This document shows, piece after piece, positions 16,601 to 29,020 of a DNA stretch of 64,000 bases. The notes under the pieces were generated by a model. It was not told the origin of the DNA. It searched no databases and saw only the letters and a list, made by a program, of their open reading frames with translations. This DNA is from Pagrus major (taxonomy: Eukaryota; Chordata; Actinopteri; Spariformes; Sparidae): positions 24,227,540-24,291,539 of the forward strand of contig NC_133225.1 of NCBI RefSeq assembly GCF_040436345.1, read 5' to 3'. Both the position numbers and the translations under genes were made by a program. Numbering within the stretch: position 1 is the stretch's first letter; each line of letters opens with the position of its first letter.

Positions 16601-17215
16601 TAAGATACATATGTTGTTTGTTTTCACTAGTTTGATCTTATGTATGTTAAATGACATTTTTGGGATGGCAGCCATATTTGTAATATGCAAATTAGAGTGC
16701 TATAGTTAGATAGAGTATTCCAATGCTTTTGTAATGCTCAAAAAGCATAAAATAGACACCAATGTTGCCAGAAGACTCAAAAGTTATAGTAAAACAAATT
16801 TTCGGGTAATAGCCATCTTGGAAATATGCAAATTAGGGGTCCAGATGAATGCGATCGTGAAGATAAGCATTCCAATGTGTTTCTAATGGTCAAAATACAT
16901 GAAATAGACAGCACGATTGCATTTGTATCTTATCTTGGGTGCCCTCACTAAAGCATTACAACATGCCCTGAGCTACATCTGGGCCAAATCTGGTGCTTTT
17001 AGACTGATTTGCATTAAAATATCCCTATTGGCCCCTCACTGTTGGCCACTTTTCAGAAATGTTTTTTTTATTGTTATAAGTCAAGTGATAAAACACATAA
17101 AGCTACCACTGCTGCAAGGCTATTATATATTTTCTATCTCTAGGGATGTATACCTTGCGAAAAATCACTATGAGCATTAGTCCCCTCAGGTGGTACCAAC
17201 CAACCCCAGTGGCTC

Positions 17216-18898
17216 ACGGACTAGGTGTAGGGATGACGAATTTTGTAGGCTACCCTGGAAGTTAGCATCGCCCTGGTACCCTCGACAAAAAGCTGAAAGG
17301 ATTTTTCCATTGGTTTTTAAATATTGCAGAAAATAAGCTCTGTGGCAAAGGCAATTTTATGATACTTACACATTTTTTTCAGCGGGATAATAACAGATGA
17401 ACACCACTTTTATGATTTTTTGAAGTGGAAATTACATCGCTAGAAGTAAAAAGCTAATGTGAGGCTGTACACAGACTACACTGCGGCCGCATGACTTAAA
17501 CATCACCATCACAAAGCGTCTTACTACACAATTACTATACACGTTAAACTGATTGGATTTTTTTTTTTGTCTATTATTATTACAAATTCAATGTGATGAA
17601 TAAATTAAATCACTGAATTCAGAAACAAATTAACTTTCTTTGGGCATCTCTTATCAAATTCACTGTAACATCCTACATTGTTCATTGTTCAGTGTTCATT
17701 AATGCTCTCTCAGATGTTAATTATTGAAGATAATGTCAAGTTGCACAGAAAAGTCTGTGGATTATGTCCATTTTTGTGAATGTTTCCATTAACCTGAATT
17801 GGACATGTCTCTTGGTGCAATAGACAGGTCAAATCCAACAAGAGCTGCCAAGTCAGTTTTGGGGTTTAATCTTATATTAAACCATGTTCTCCCAAGGGGT
17901 TTATCTTGGACCTGAATGTCAGCTCGTTGGCCAGCTACCCTTCCAGCCGATACCTGCTGCCTTGTCACCAGGTTAGTGAACTCCACATTGAGTTTATTTA
18001 CATCTGCTCACCTGCCAATTTTTTTATCAGCATGAGTGTGCATCAGGGTCAAGGCCGTGTTATTGCTACAACACAGATTGTTTTTACAGAGTTTTGTGGT
18101 CAGTCATGCCTGAAGGAGGGGATGAGAATCTTTCTGCAAAACAGACGCTAACCTTCTTCTTTGCAGTTAGCGTTGACAGTGTCAACAGGGTTGGAAGTAG
18201 GACAGTTAAACACAAGGCTGATTCCCCTCTTGGCCTAAATATGACAGACTAGGCTGAGGTTCATGTTTAAGCCACCTAACTGCTAAAGCTGCACACTGCT
18301 TCAACATTTCACACTCTGATGGTCCCTGCACTGATCTGGGTCAACAGTAATTTATTTATCAGCCCAGATTATGATTATTTTTATGCAGTCATTGAAAAGC
18401 ACCTTGATGATATGACAGAGTGGCTTTAGCTAGATGCACGCTTGAAATTTAAAGGAATTATAAGTTCTCACAAACTGGAAGATTGAGGATCAGGATTAAT
18501 GATCTGCAAGTGAATAGAACATAACAACATTACAACATAACTTTGTTGTTGTTTTAGCACGCACACAAAATGCTGCGTGTTAATGATCTCATTAAAGTCA
18601 CTTATTAAAAACTAAAAATTAAAAAAAAAAATTAAGGCTTGTCTTAATCCAAGAGACAAGATACAATATAATAGCCTAATGCTTAACTGTAATTATACCT
18701 TCATTGTTAAGATGCAGATAATATGTTAGTGTTTTGTTTAAAAGTGAAATTCTGACTTCACTTTTATTAATACTAATTGATGAGTCTCAGCAGCATTTTC
18801 GGAAAAGAAAAATATCCAGAAACAAGGCTCAAATATGTGGAATAAGGTGCACATTTGAAACATATCTGAAGAAATGTCATAAATACTCTTGATTATCT
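17216..18898. other. Intergenic, no gene recognised
   Basis: AT-rich spacer between the transposon remnant and the 3' end of the SAXO5-like gene. No coding exon seen on either strand. Confidence 0.5.
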
Positions 18899-18904
18899 TT
18901 TATT
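18899..18904 (-). terminator. Polyadenylation signal of the SAXO5-like gene
   Basis: AATAAA on the minus strand about 45 bases after the stop codon, giving a very short 3' UTR. Confidence 0.55.
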
Positions 18905-18945
18905 AAGAGCTGGGCAGGAACACAAGAGAAAGAGAACATGTCATG

Positions 18946-21900
18946 TCACTGGATGACAAAATGAGTGACGAACTGGCTGCAGCCGGCACACTGCAGGATC
19001 AAAGGTTTGGTGGTGTAGTCTTCACTGTGGGTGGTGCTGACGTGCTGACGGGCCTGTGGAAACCTGATGTTGCTCTATTTTATTAACAGAAAGAGAGGCA
19101 GACAATGGCATATGAGTGATGAGAAAAATAGGAGCCCATGTACAAAGAGACATACATAGGGACGCATCATGTCAGCATCAGTAATCAAACGTGCAACCCT
19201 CTAATAACTAAAACTGCTATTTGTACCAATGCTTTCACCATCATTTTATTTGCCAATTTTAATGGCAATATTTTTGATTTAAGAGGTTGATCTCTCACCC
19301 TCGGGTGTGACAGAGGTGTATGTCTGCAGGTCTTCAAAGGGAGGTAGTCAGTCTTGGTGGTGCTGAGGTTCAGCCCATGTTCTGTCAAACAGATTTAACA
19401 CATTTAACATCTACACGCACCTCCCTTTAAACACACAAACACAACCAAATTGTCACCTGGTCCACTCAGTATCTTGATCGGCTGGTGGATAGCAGGTCTG
19501 GCTCGCTCTCCTTCCTGTTTGCTGTAGTGTTCTTTGGCCGTGGTTGTGTAGTAGAGGCCTGACAGGCAGGGTGGGCTGAATTGTACATGGCTTTTTGTGA
19601 TCAGGTCATGCTCAGGTACGTTCACTGGACTCACTGTGAAGTTCAGCTACAGGGAGGAACAGTCAGCATGATGAAATAGGACATAATAAGATCTTTTCGC
19701 ATAACAAACTTGTCAAAATGAACCAACGTCTGTAAGAAATAAGTACAAAGGTAATAAGTAAGTAAAACATCTGTTATCTCACATTGGAGAATGAGATTCT
19801 GTTGGTGGTGACAGACATCCTGTCTTTGTTGCACCTCATACCAATTTCCCCCTTGGGTAAGGAACTGGAAAATTCGTTTCTCCTTGCCAGAACAACTCGA
19901 TCTCCTGGGAAATCAACCAAAGAGACTAATCCAGGAAGGATAGTGAAAACAGATTAATAGAGAAATGTTCAATTGTTTTAGAAAAAAGGTAAGATTAAGG
20001 ATTAGGTAAACACTACGTCCCAGTGTCCCAGTAATTAAACTATCAATTGTACAGTCACACAGGCGAAGTCACCTGTAAAACCTTGGAAGACAATACTAGT
20101 GTCAACATGAATGTGATGTACAGAAAACTGCTTTCTTGATCATTTAAGTTTAAGTTTAACTCGCTCTACATGCAAGAAAATTAGTTGGCCTCCAAGTGCC
20201 TTAAGTAGTTAAAAGTTCCTGTGTGTTTTTATTACAGAGGTGTAGGTGTACATGTGTGTCATATAATTAGATCATTTTAATCTTAGCTAGGGTTAATGCA
20301 TGATGACTTTCTTGTGTCTAGATATTAACACAGAAAACACTCACCTGGCTTGCGGTAACAAAAATCTTCTCTGGACGTGGACGACCATGAGTCTTTCAAG
20401 AACTTTCCAAGGTTGAGCTTCAAACGCTCTCTCACTACAGGTAGCCTGTAGTAAAACCACAGATAATGCTTACATTTGCGTGGGGATAAACTCAACGCCA
20501 GATATGCAGAGCTTTCAAATGTAATGTAACTTTAGACCTCTTGACATCCCAAGTCAAAACATGCAGTGAGAACAGATCTGAAAAGAGATGTGATGGGTGA
20601 CACCAGCCATGGGTTTCCCTGCTATTTGACGTCTCATTGTATAGGATATAAACTGAATCACGTGAGGGAAAAACAACAGAGCCACAGACCTGCAGGCAGT
20701 GGGCCGGCTGAATGACGCAGCGTGGGTCGTCTCTCTTTCTACAATCTTTACAGGATCACCCATAGCCACAAAGGAGGTGTGCTGTTAGAGGACATAGTGG
20801 AAACAGTTACAGTCATGGTCGTGTGCCGATAACACCTACTTCATGGAGAGCTTCACAAAAAGGTCAACACCCTTGTTGCTCTTGTGTCTACTTAAAGCTG
20901 GCGGTGCTGGTATTCCAGGTCATAGTGTCAAATAGTAGTGAGTATACAGTACTTCAGCCTGCATTCTAGGTTAACCCGAGTCTGTCTATGAAGTCTGAGA
21001 AAATTGTCTGTACTGAATTGTAGCTTCTAGTTTTTTTAGTTTTTTAAACACATTGACAACCAGTTTACGATTGTTTCTAAATGTACTTAATCTGCTGTGA
21101 CTAAACCATTTCTAATACAAAATACAATTTAAACCTATGAGAAAATAAATTCATACACTTAAAAAAAAATTGGGTTCCACAGGGTGTAACATTTTGCAAA
21201 ATGGATATCAGAAAGTAGTTGCACCACTGAACACTGTTAAATGATTTTATATCATATTTTTAAATAATTGTTACTGATACAGAAACGTGTAAGAAGTATT
21301 TTAATGTCATCACTATCTTCAGCTACTTTGGCTTGTTTATATATCTGAATCTATAACAAAATGATGGTATATTGTTTGTCGATTATATTGAGGTGAGCTG
21401 TGGTTGACCTATGATAAACTCTTCTTTTGAACAGTCACTTTATCAGCAGCAAGCAGAGCAATACATTACAGTAGAACAGGATGTCAACCTAACCACACTT
21501 ATGGGACCATCTATGCATGCATGAACATATCGGCATAGAGCAATATGTTGCCAGGTGCACTGTTTTGTAAGATCGTTCATTATGTTGTTTTTGTTTGTTT
21601 GTTGTTTTCTTTTATTGGCACTTGCACATACGTACATTGTATGTAATCAATAAATGTCAGTTGTGCTTTGAATTGAATTTGTCTAATGCAGCAACACTGA
21701 CTGAGCCAAGAAAAATTTCCATATGAGGAAAATAAAGTATATCGTATCATATCGCATCATATCGTATCGTATTGTATCGTTTAAATAAATCGAATCATTT
21801 CAAATTGAATCGAATCGTACCGTAGCATTATATGTGAATTTGTGCAAATATACAGTGTATCATACTGTTGAATTTTAAATTAAGGTTTTAGGATACTTTA

Positions 21901-23363
21901 CTTTCTGTTAATCCATTTATATATACAATGCACACGTTATATCTAACCACAGACAGCATTTCTTTTGATGTGGTGTTGTATACATCTAACACCTGTTTCA
22001 CCTCTCCATGAATCCCTCACCCAGTAAACCAGGAGGCTGTCCCCACGTGCTCCAATAGGATTTTGAATGTAAAATCTTAATCTCACATTTCACCCTGAAA
22101 TGTGTTGTAGTGGAGGTCTGGAAAGCAGGAGAAAATGGATGTACTGCTTGATATGACGCTTAAGTGAATGTGTAAGTATACTTTTCACGAGTGTCATTTT
22201 TCAGCTCTTCTGTTGAAAAATGTTAAATTTGGTCTTTACAGTTAGGATTCTGCATTATATCTGAGCTTAAATCAGAGACGAATGGTTGAAATTGCCTCCA
22301 GTGCAAGGTAGAGGGTAGTCTCTTTCTTTTTTTTTTCTTTCTTATAACTTTTGAAACAGCTAAATCGGTTAAGTTGTATGGTAACAGTTTCCCTCAAGAG
22401 TCTGCAGGTTTTCAGTCAAGCCGGGTAATGTTTGGTTGGAATAAAACCCTTCTTTGATCATAATATCTCCTGAGTGACAGCTGCTGCTGCTGTGTTACCT
22501 TTTCCACAGGTTGAGCAGCTCTGCTCCAGGCTCCCTGGTAGGTGTTGCCGTACTGGGAAACAAAATTACGATGGCATCCATCCCCTTTGATAGTGGGAAA
22601 GCCCTCTTCTACAGAGACATGATTAAATATTTTTATGTATAATGTTCTGCAGGATTCAGAGCTGAACACTCACACAGATTCCTTCACTGTTATTCATTAC
22701 AAGGCCATGATGTTGACAGTTTTTTGGGAGTTAATTCATAACCAGATCTGAAGAATGTTGACATCAATTATATATGGCTTAGCAACGAATCCATGATTTG
22801 ATATGGATTTAAGAATCAGAATAAGATTAAGAATGCTGTCACTGACCTAGATGTTTAACCGTGGCTTTTACAACAGGAGAGCCATGCTGTGGGGTGAAGG
22901 AGGCTTGGTTGGTGCTTTCCGGAGTCTTTTCCACTTGCTGGATCTTCTTGATGGCCAGTGCTTTTCGAATGGGAGCGCGTCGAGCCAGGAAGGGAAGAGG
23001 CTGGAATTTCTGGGAGTGGGTGGTGAGGAAAGCAACCTCCCTGTTGTCTGTTTGCATCTTGAAGTTTGTGCAAAGTGTGGTCCAGCGTGGAATGTGGGTT
23101 ATCTGTGGCAATGGGTGACGTTTGTAGGACACCATCGCCTCTGTCAGGTACTCCTTGATGTATCTCACGTCCTTGTGATCCACCTGAGCTAGGGAGGGCA
23201 GACTAAAAGACACAGTCTTCTTGTTAGGTGAAGGCTTGAAGTCTTCCTGGAAACGGGTTGAGAATGCATCTGGATTGCTGTCCAGAAATGGGATGTTTGT
23301 TGACAGGAGAAACTCTTTGTCCGCAGGACGGGCTTTGACCAAGTTTTTTACTGCTGCAGTCAT
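18946..23363 (-). CDS. SAXO5/TEX45-like axonemal microtubule protein, 8 exons, 440 aa
   Basis: Exons: 23363-22847, 22608-22499, 20781-20690, 20445-20345, 19904-19783, 19646-19457, 19381-19299, 19053-18946. All junctions are GT-AG, phases match throughout, and the sum is 1323 nt. The protein is made of short spaced units rather than a globular fold: SSTSREDFCYRKP, SVTTNRISFSN, SHVQFSPP...YYTTTAKEHYS, NLSTTKTDYLPL, HVSTTHSEDYTTKPL, plus SFVAMGDPVKI. Such STT..DY/Y repeats are typical of stabilisers of axonemal microtubules and related microtubule-inner proteins. The best recollected match is TEX45 (SAXO5), named by pattern only. The start ATG at 23363 is the first in frame; upstream coding exons were not seen. 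Expression is expected in ciliated or sperm cells. Divergent neighbour uba52 starts 1.3 kb away. A STPG- or CFAP-type relative cannot be excluded. Confidence 0.75.
20782..22498 (-). other. SAXO5-like intron 2 with ATCGT-rich simple repeat
   Basis: Largest intron of the gene. Holds an imperfect (atcgt/atcat)n tract at about 21736-21830 and AT-rich sequence; no exon recognised inside. Confidence 0.65.
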
Positions 23364-23442
23364 ATTGAATACCACCAGTGTCCTCCTGATATTACTGTGC
23401 CATCCTTCTCTTGACTTGAAGCCGGTGAAAAATGCTACAATA

Positions 23443-23458
23443 CCTCACCATGGAAACC
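23443..23458. promoter_or_regulatory. RFX X-box-like site upstream of the SAXO5-like gene
   Basis: CCTCACCATGGAAACC on the plus strand (GGTTTCCATGGTGAGG on the minus) resembles the imperfect inverted repeat bound by RFX factors, GTNRCC-RGYAAC. One half is good and the other degenerate. It lies about 80-95 bp upstream of the ATG, a typical place in ciliary genes. Confidence 0.4.
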
Positions 23459-23479
23459 TCTGTGCTGTGGAACATGATG

Positions 23480-24590
23480 ATGTTGCTACTGTTGCTGCTC
23501 CTGCAGAGAAACAAATGGATGCTATGGTGTCAAATTACCTGGACAGGACACACAAAACTATTCAACTGTAATATTTTATTCTACAACAAGGATACACACA
23601 AACAGCTGCTCACACTTAAGGACTTTCTCAAATACAAATAATAATACAAAAATACAATTTTCATGGTTTTCAGGCCATCATTGATAATCTAACGGTGTAT
23701 AGACTTCCTTCTATCTGGCTTTCCTCATGTTAAAAAGAGGCACCTTGGCACAAGGTCCCTCACCCTAAAAAAACAACTTAATATTTGGAGTGGACATGCT
23801 TCTACTTTCCTAGAGTCTTGTGCATTATTCAGCATTACCTTAGATAAACTTACAATATCAGCTTGCAGAGTAGCATTTGAGCGCAAGATGCTAATAGATT
23901 GAAAGTCTTTGAAGTGATGACTGTCAAATAGAAAAATTCATATAGATATGCATATTTAAGACCACATCAAAAGAGAGCTATCCCAGGTACCATGCATATT
24001 GTATATGGAAATGCATGAATATAAAATAAAGTAGCGCATAAATGTAATTTTAAGTGATTTAAAAATGATACACTGTATTTGCTTGCAATACTTTAACGAA
24101 CTTGGATTATGCTGTTTTCTTCATGCATGTTTTCAACGTGGCTCAACGACATCATTACAACAGCAGATGTCAGTCAAACTTTATTTTGGAGCAGTCCTAC
24201 CCGGTCCAGACACACACTGTGATGTATCTCTTACGCAGTGAACTGTTTTCCAAAACCCAAAGGCAAATATTTTAGGTGTTTATTTGTTAACTTTAAATAA
24301 TTAGCCTACATTCTTCTGTTTAATTAAGCACTAATGCGCTGTGTCAAAGGACTGTCAGCGTTGGAAGTGAGTCACATTGCTCGTTGTCGCCCCCTTCGGT
24401 CTTTTAATTAAAAAAAAGAAATCTATAATAGTCTGTAAACGAGGCAAAATGAGTCATTAAATGTTTAAATGTGTTTAAAAATTGAGTTTTATGTATAGTT
24501 AATAGTCTTTTAAAAAATACATTGTTAAAAAAAATCAACTTAAACATTGGTGAATGACACTCGCAGGCTTTTATTGCCAAGGAAACCAGG
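23480..24590. other. Divergent intergenic region, SAXO5-like gene / uba52
   Basis: No coding exon recognised. Ends on the right in the uba52 core promoter. Confidence 0.5.
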
Positions 24591-24591
24591 C

Positions 24592-24661
24592 AGGAGGAAG
24601 TGACGTCTTTCAGCGTAAGCTTCTTCCGCTCTCTTTTCGTTGAGGCTCAGCTAGAGGCCGG
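24592..24661 (+). promoter_or_regulatory. uba52: uba52 core promoter and non-coding 5'-TOP exon 1
   Basis: An ETS-type GGAAG joined to a CRE-like TGACGTC (24596-24607) lies just upstream of the pyrimidine run CTTCTTCCGCTCTCTTTTC, starting near 24620. A C-start followed by pyrimidines is the 5' terminal oligopyrimidine signature of ribosomal protein genes and predicts mTOR/LARP1-controlled translation. A candidate donor, GG|GTGGGT, ends exon 1 at 24661. The intron runs to the TTCCTCAG acceptor at 25101. Exact cap site is inferred. Confidence 0.6.
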
Positions 24662-24957
24662 GTGGGTACACGTTTTGTCCAGAACATATTTCTCGATTTT
24701 TAGTGAATGTGAGGTTGTTGAATGCCATTTTAACAAAATATTGTTCATCGTATATCTATCTTTATTGTGTATAAAGTGTTACTGGCTCAGTTCGAAGGCA
24801 GAACATAGAGAAACTTGTGACTGAGCTCCTCGCTAACGGTGCGCATGTGGCGAGGCCCCGCACCGAGTCCACTGTGTTGCTAACATTAGCTAACGTCGTT
24901 AGCTGCTGACGAAAAGCCAGCATAAAGTATAACGATTAACGTTATAAAAGGGTTTAG

Positions 24958-26767
<1,810 letters not shown>

Positions 26768-26808
26768 ACATTTTGACTGAAGCGGCTGTCAATGCCATTT
26801 TGTGTTAA

Positions 26809-26814
26809 AATAAA
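26809..26814 (+). terminator. uba52 polyadenylation signal
   Basis: AATAAA 42 bases after the stop codon, matching the short 3' UTRs of ribosomal protein genes. Confidence 0.85.
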
Positions 26815-27454
26815 TGTAAGAAAACGATGCTGCTTGTCTGACTTGTATTATTCAAAGGCAGGAAAAACTGGGAACATTTTCTTAGCTTAATTTGCCATCA
26901 TATGTGAAATACAGTCGTGAGGCTGTGCAGGGTGATTTCAGCTGCAAGGAAAAGTAACAAAACTAAATGTGACAAGACTAGGCTGTTTATAAACATCCAT
27001 TACTATTTGTCAAATGTTCCCAAATTAGAAGATATTCATGAGAAGAGATTGGTAAATTGTCCTCATCAGAGGCCTGTACACTGAGTTATCTGGGCAATTC
27101 AGTAAACCTGCTGTTTGGAACTGGCACTGGTTGAAAACAGTGGATGCACTCCAAAACTTGACAGGCACAGTACCGGTTTGTACTTGTTGGCCGTGGTCTC
27201 CACTTTATTTCAATTTGGCACACACGCCGTTTGTGTTAGCCTGGATAACAGGACTGCGCAGCACACATAAAATGTGTTCCAAGTGCATCATTAACAGTTC
27301 ACACTAATAAACACTTCTCACATGGCTGCTGGTGGCTGAATCAGAATGAGAAGATACTGTACTGTCTGCCAACGCTAAAAAGATATTTATCACAGTATTT
27401 TAGACACCAGCTGCTGTTTATCAGCTGATAAAAATTCAGTGTCATACCTGCCAC

Positions 27455-27640
27455 CTGCGCTTAAAGCGACATTATGTAACTTTTTTACAGCTTCAAAATC
27501 ACTTTGATTGTAGTGTCTTGTAATAGGGTGAATGGTGTCTCTGTCTCAGCCACTCCGCCCCCCTATCACTTGTTTCTGCACCATGTAACTTCAGTGAGAG
27601 GGTAGGATCCCAGTGTTGCATACATGTGCTTCAACACAAC
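27455..27640 (+). repeat. Dispersed repeat fragment (acattatgtaactt type)
   Basis: Begins ttaaagcgacattatgtaac and includes a CCGCCCCC-containing middle, a pattern familiar from many percomorph intergenic regions. No coding capacity; family not named. Confidence 0.4.
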
Positions 27641-28849
27641 GTGGTTATGATGTAACGAGGAAGGAACATAATCATGTGGAAGTGTGAGATGAAAACTTTA
27701 GGAATGCTGAATTGCACAACCCTACGTTTCTTGCCCTCCCATCACACAAAGACCACAGCTGTGACTGCATGACTGAGTTTTAATGTTAAACAGTTCTATA
27801 CAAATATAAGGAACTCATCTCACATTGTCAAATTCAATACAAACACCTGCTCTCCTCAATTCAGTAATACTTGTGAAACAACAAAATCGTGACCTTCAAC
27901 TGACCAACACCAGTCGTTTTCCTGTTATTTACCAAATGAAACTGAAGTATTCTGAGGTATTTTGAGTCAAATGTTAAACCAAAGTTAAAGTTGAGTGTTT
28001 GTTCCAGTTGATGTGACTTCAGCATGACAGTATTGCAATCTTTGGTACAGCGTTCTCTCTTGTAGCTGGCAACAGATGTTTGAAAGGGCCTTACTTCAGT
28101 GTATTTAGGGAGGGTATTAAAACATCTTCCATTTATTGCTATTTTTTGTGGGTTGAGTAATATCTATCCATGCCTCTACCGTTTGGTCGAAAATGTCGCC
28201 CCCACAACCTCTAAATAGAGGTCAGACACCAGTGTGGAAATTAGGTGTTACGGTTAGTCTCCCCCCTTTATGCATATACAGAAACTACTCCTAATGCATT
28301 TACAGTGTTACTGTGCCTTAACAATACACTGTAATAAGACTGTTGTGAAGCAAAGTGTTTCTAACATCAACCATGAGGAGCTCGTGCTGAGGAGCTGATA
28401 GCCTCCGATGCATTTTCTTCATGCTTGATTAAAGGCTGGTTCTAATCTGTCACTAACTGGAGAAGCCATTAAAAAAAAAAAAGACCACAGCTGTGGAGAA
28501 AAGCACTGATGTTCTACAGAGGTCTCATTACCTACACATTACTGGTATTAACTATTAACATGCATCTATGCTAGAAACTTTATTGCTAATTTAGTGATGC
28601 TTGCATGTATCAGCTGATGTCAGAACTCCCAGGTAGTGTAGTAACCTGTCAAAATGATGAAACGCTAGTGTTGTAAGACTGACGGTACAGTGGTAGTGGA
28701 GTGGCCAAACTTTTTCCCCTTAGAGGGCCAGAATTGAACCTTAATGGTGGGCCACGGGCAAAAAGCAAACATGGAAGCCCATTTATGCCAGTTAAAGAAA
28801 ATAAAATGCTGAAAACTTAGCCTTGATGAATAAAAACAAACTCCCATAT

Positions 28850-29020
28850 TAAGTCATAAATATGAGATAAAGGTTGACTTTTTCTCATAATTATGACTTT
28901 GTATATTATTTCATAATTTTGACTTAATCTCATGATTTCTACTTTCTATCTCATAATTATGAGTTTTTAATCTCGTGATTATGAGTTTTTATCTCATGAT
29001 TATGACTCATTTATTTTACA
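28850..29020 (+). repeat. Imperfect minisatellite, tctcataattatga units
   Basis: At least six diverged copies of a unit of about 20-25 bp alternating 'atctcat(a/g)attatga' with 'cttt/gttttt', many internally palindromic (cataattatg). Confidence 0.75.

Larger units (their letters stand above)
14520..17215. mobile_element. Decayed DNA-transposon remnant with inverted terminal similarity
   Basis: The segment 14548-14690 matches the reverse complement of about 17060-17200. Shared blocks include ggtacca.ctg.ggggacta, aaggtata...ccctag and tagccttgcagc.gtgg. Between them lies a short coding fragment (15073-15234, plus strand), two diverged tandem units around atatgcaaattag (16670-16770 and 16812-16920), and a LINE fragment inserted later. 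Outer ends and target duplications were not resolved. Two independent opposite-facing copies of one repeat are an alternative reading. Confidence 0.6.
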
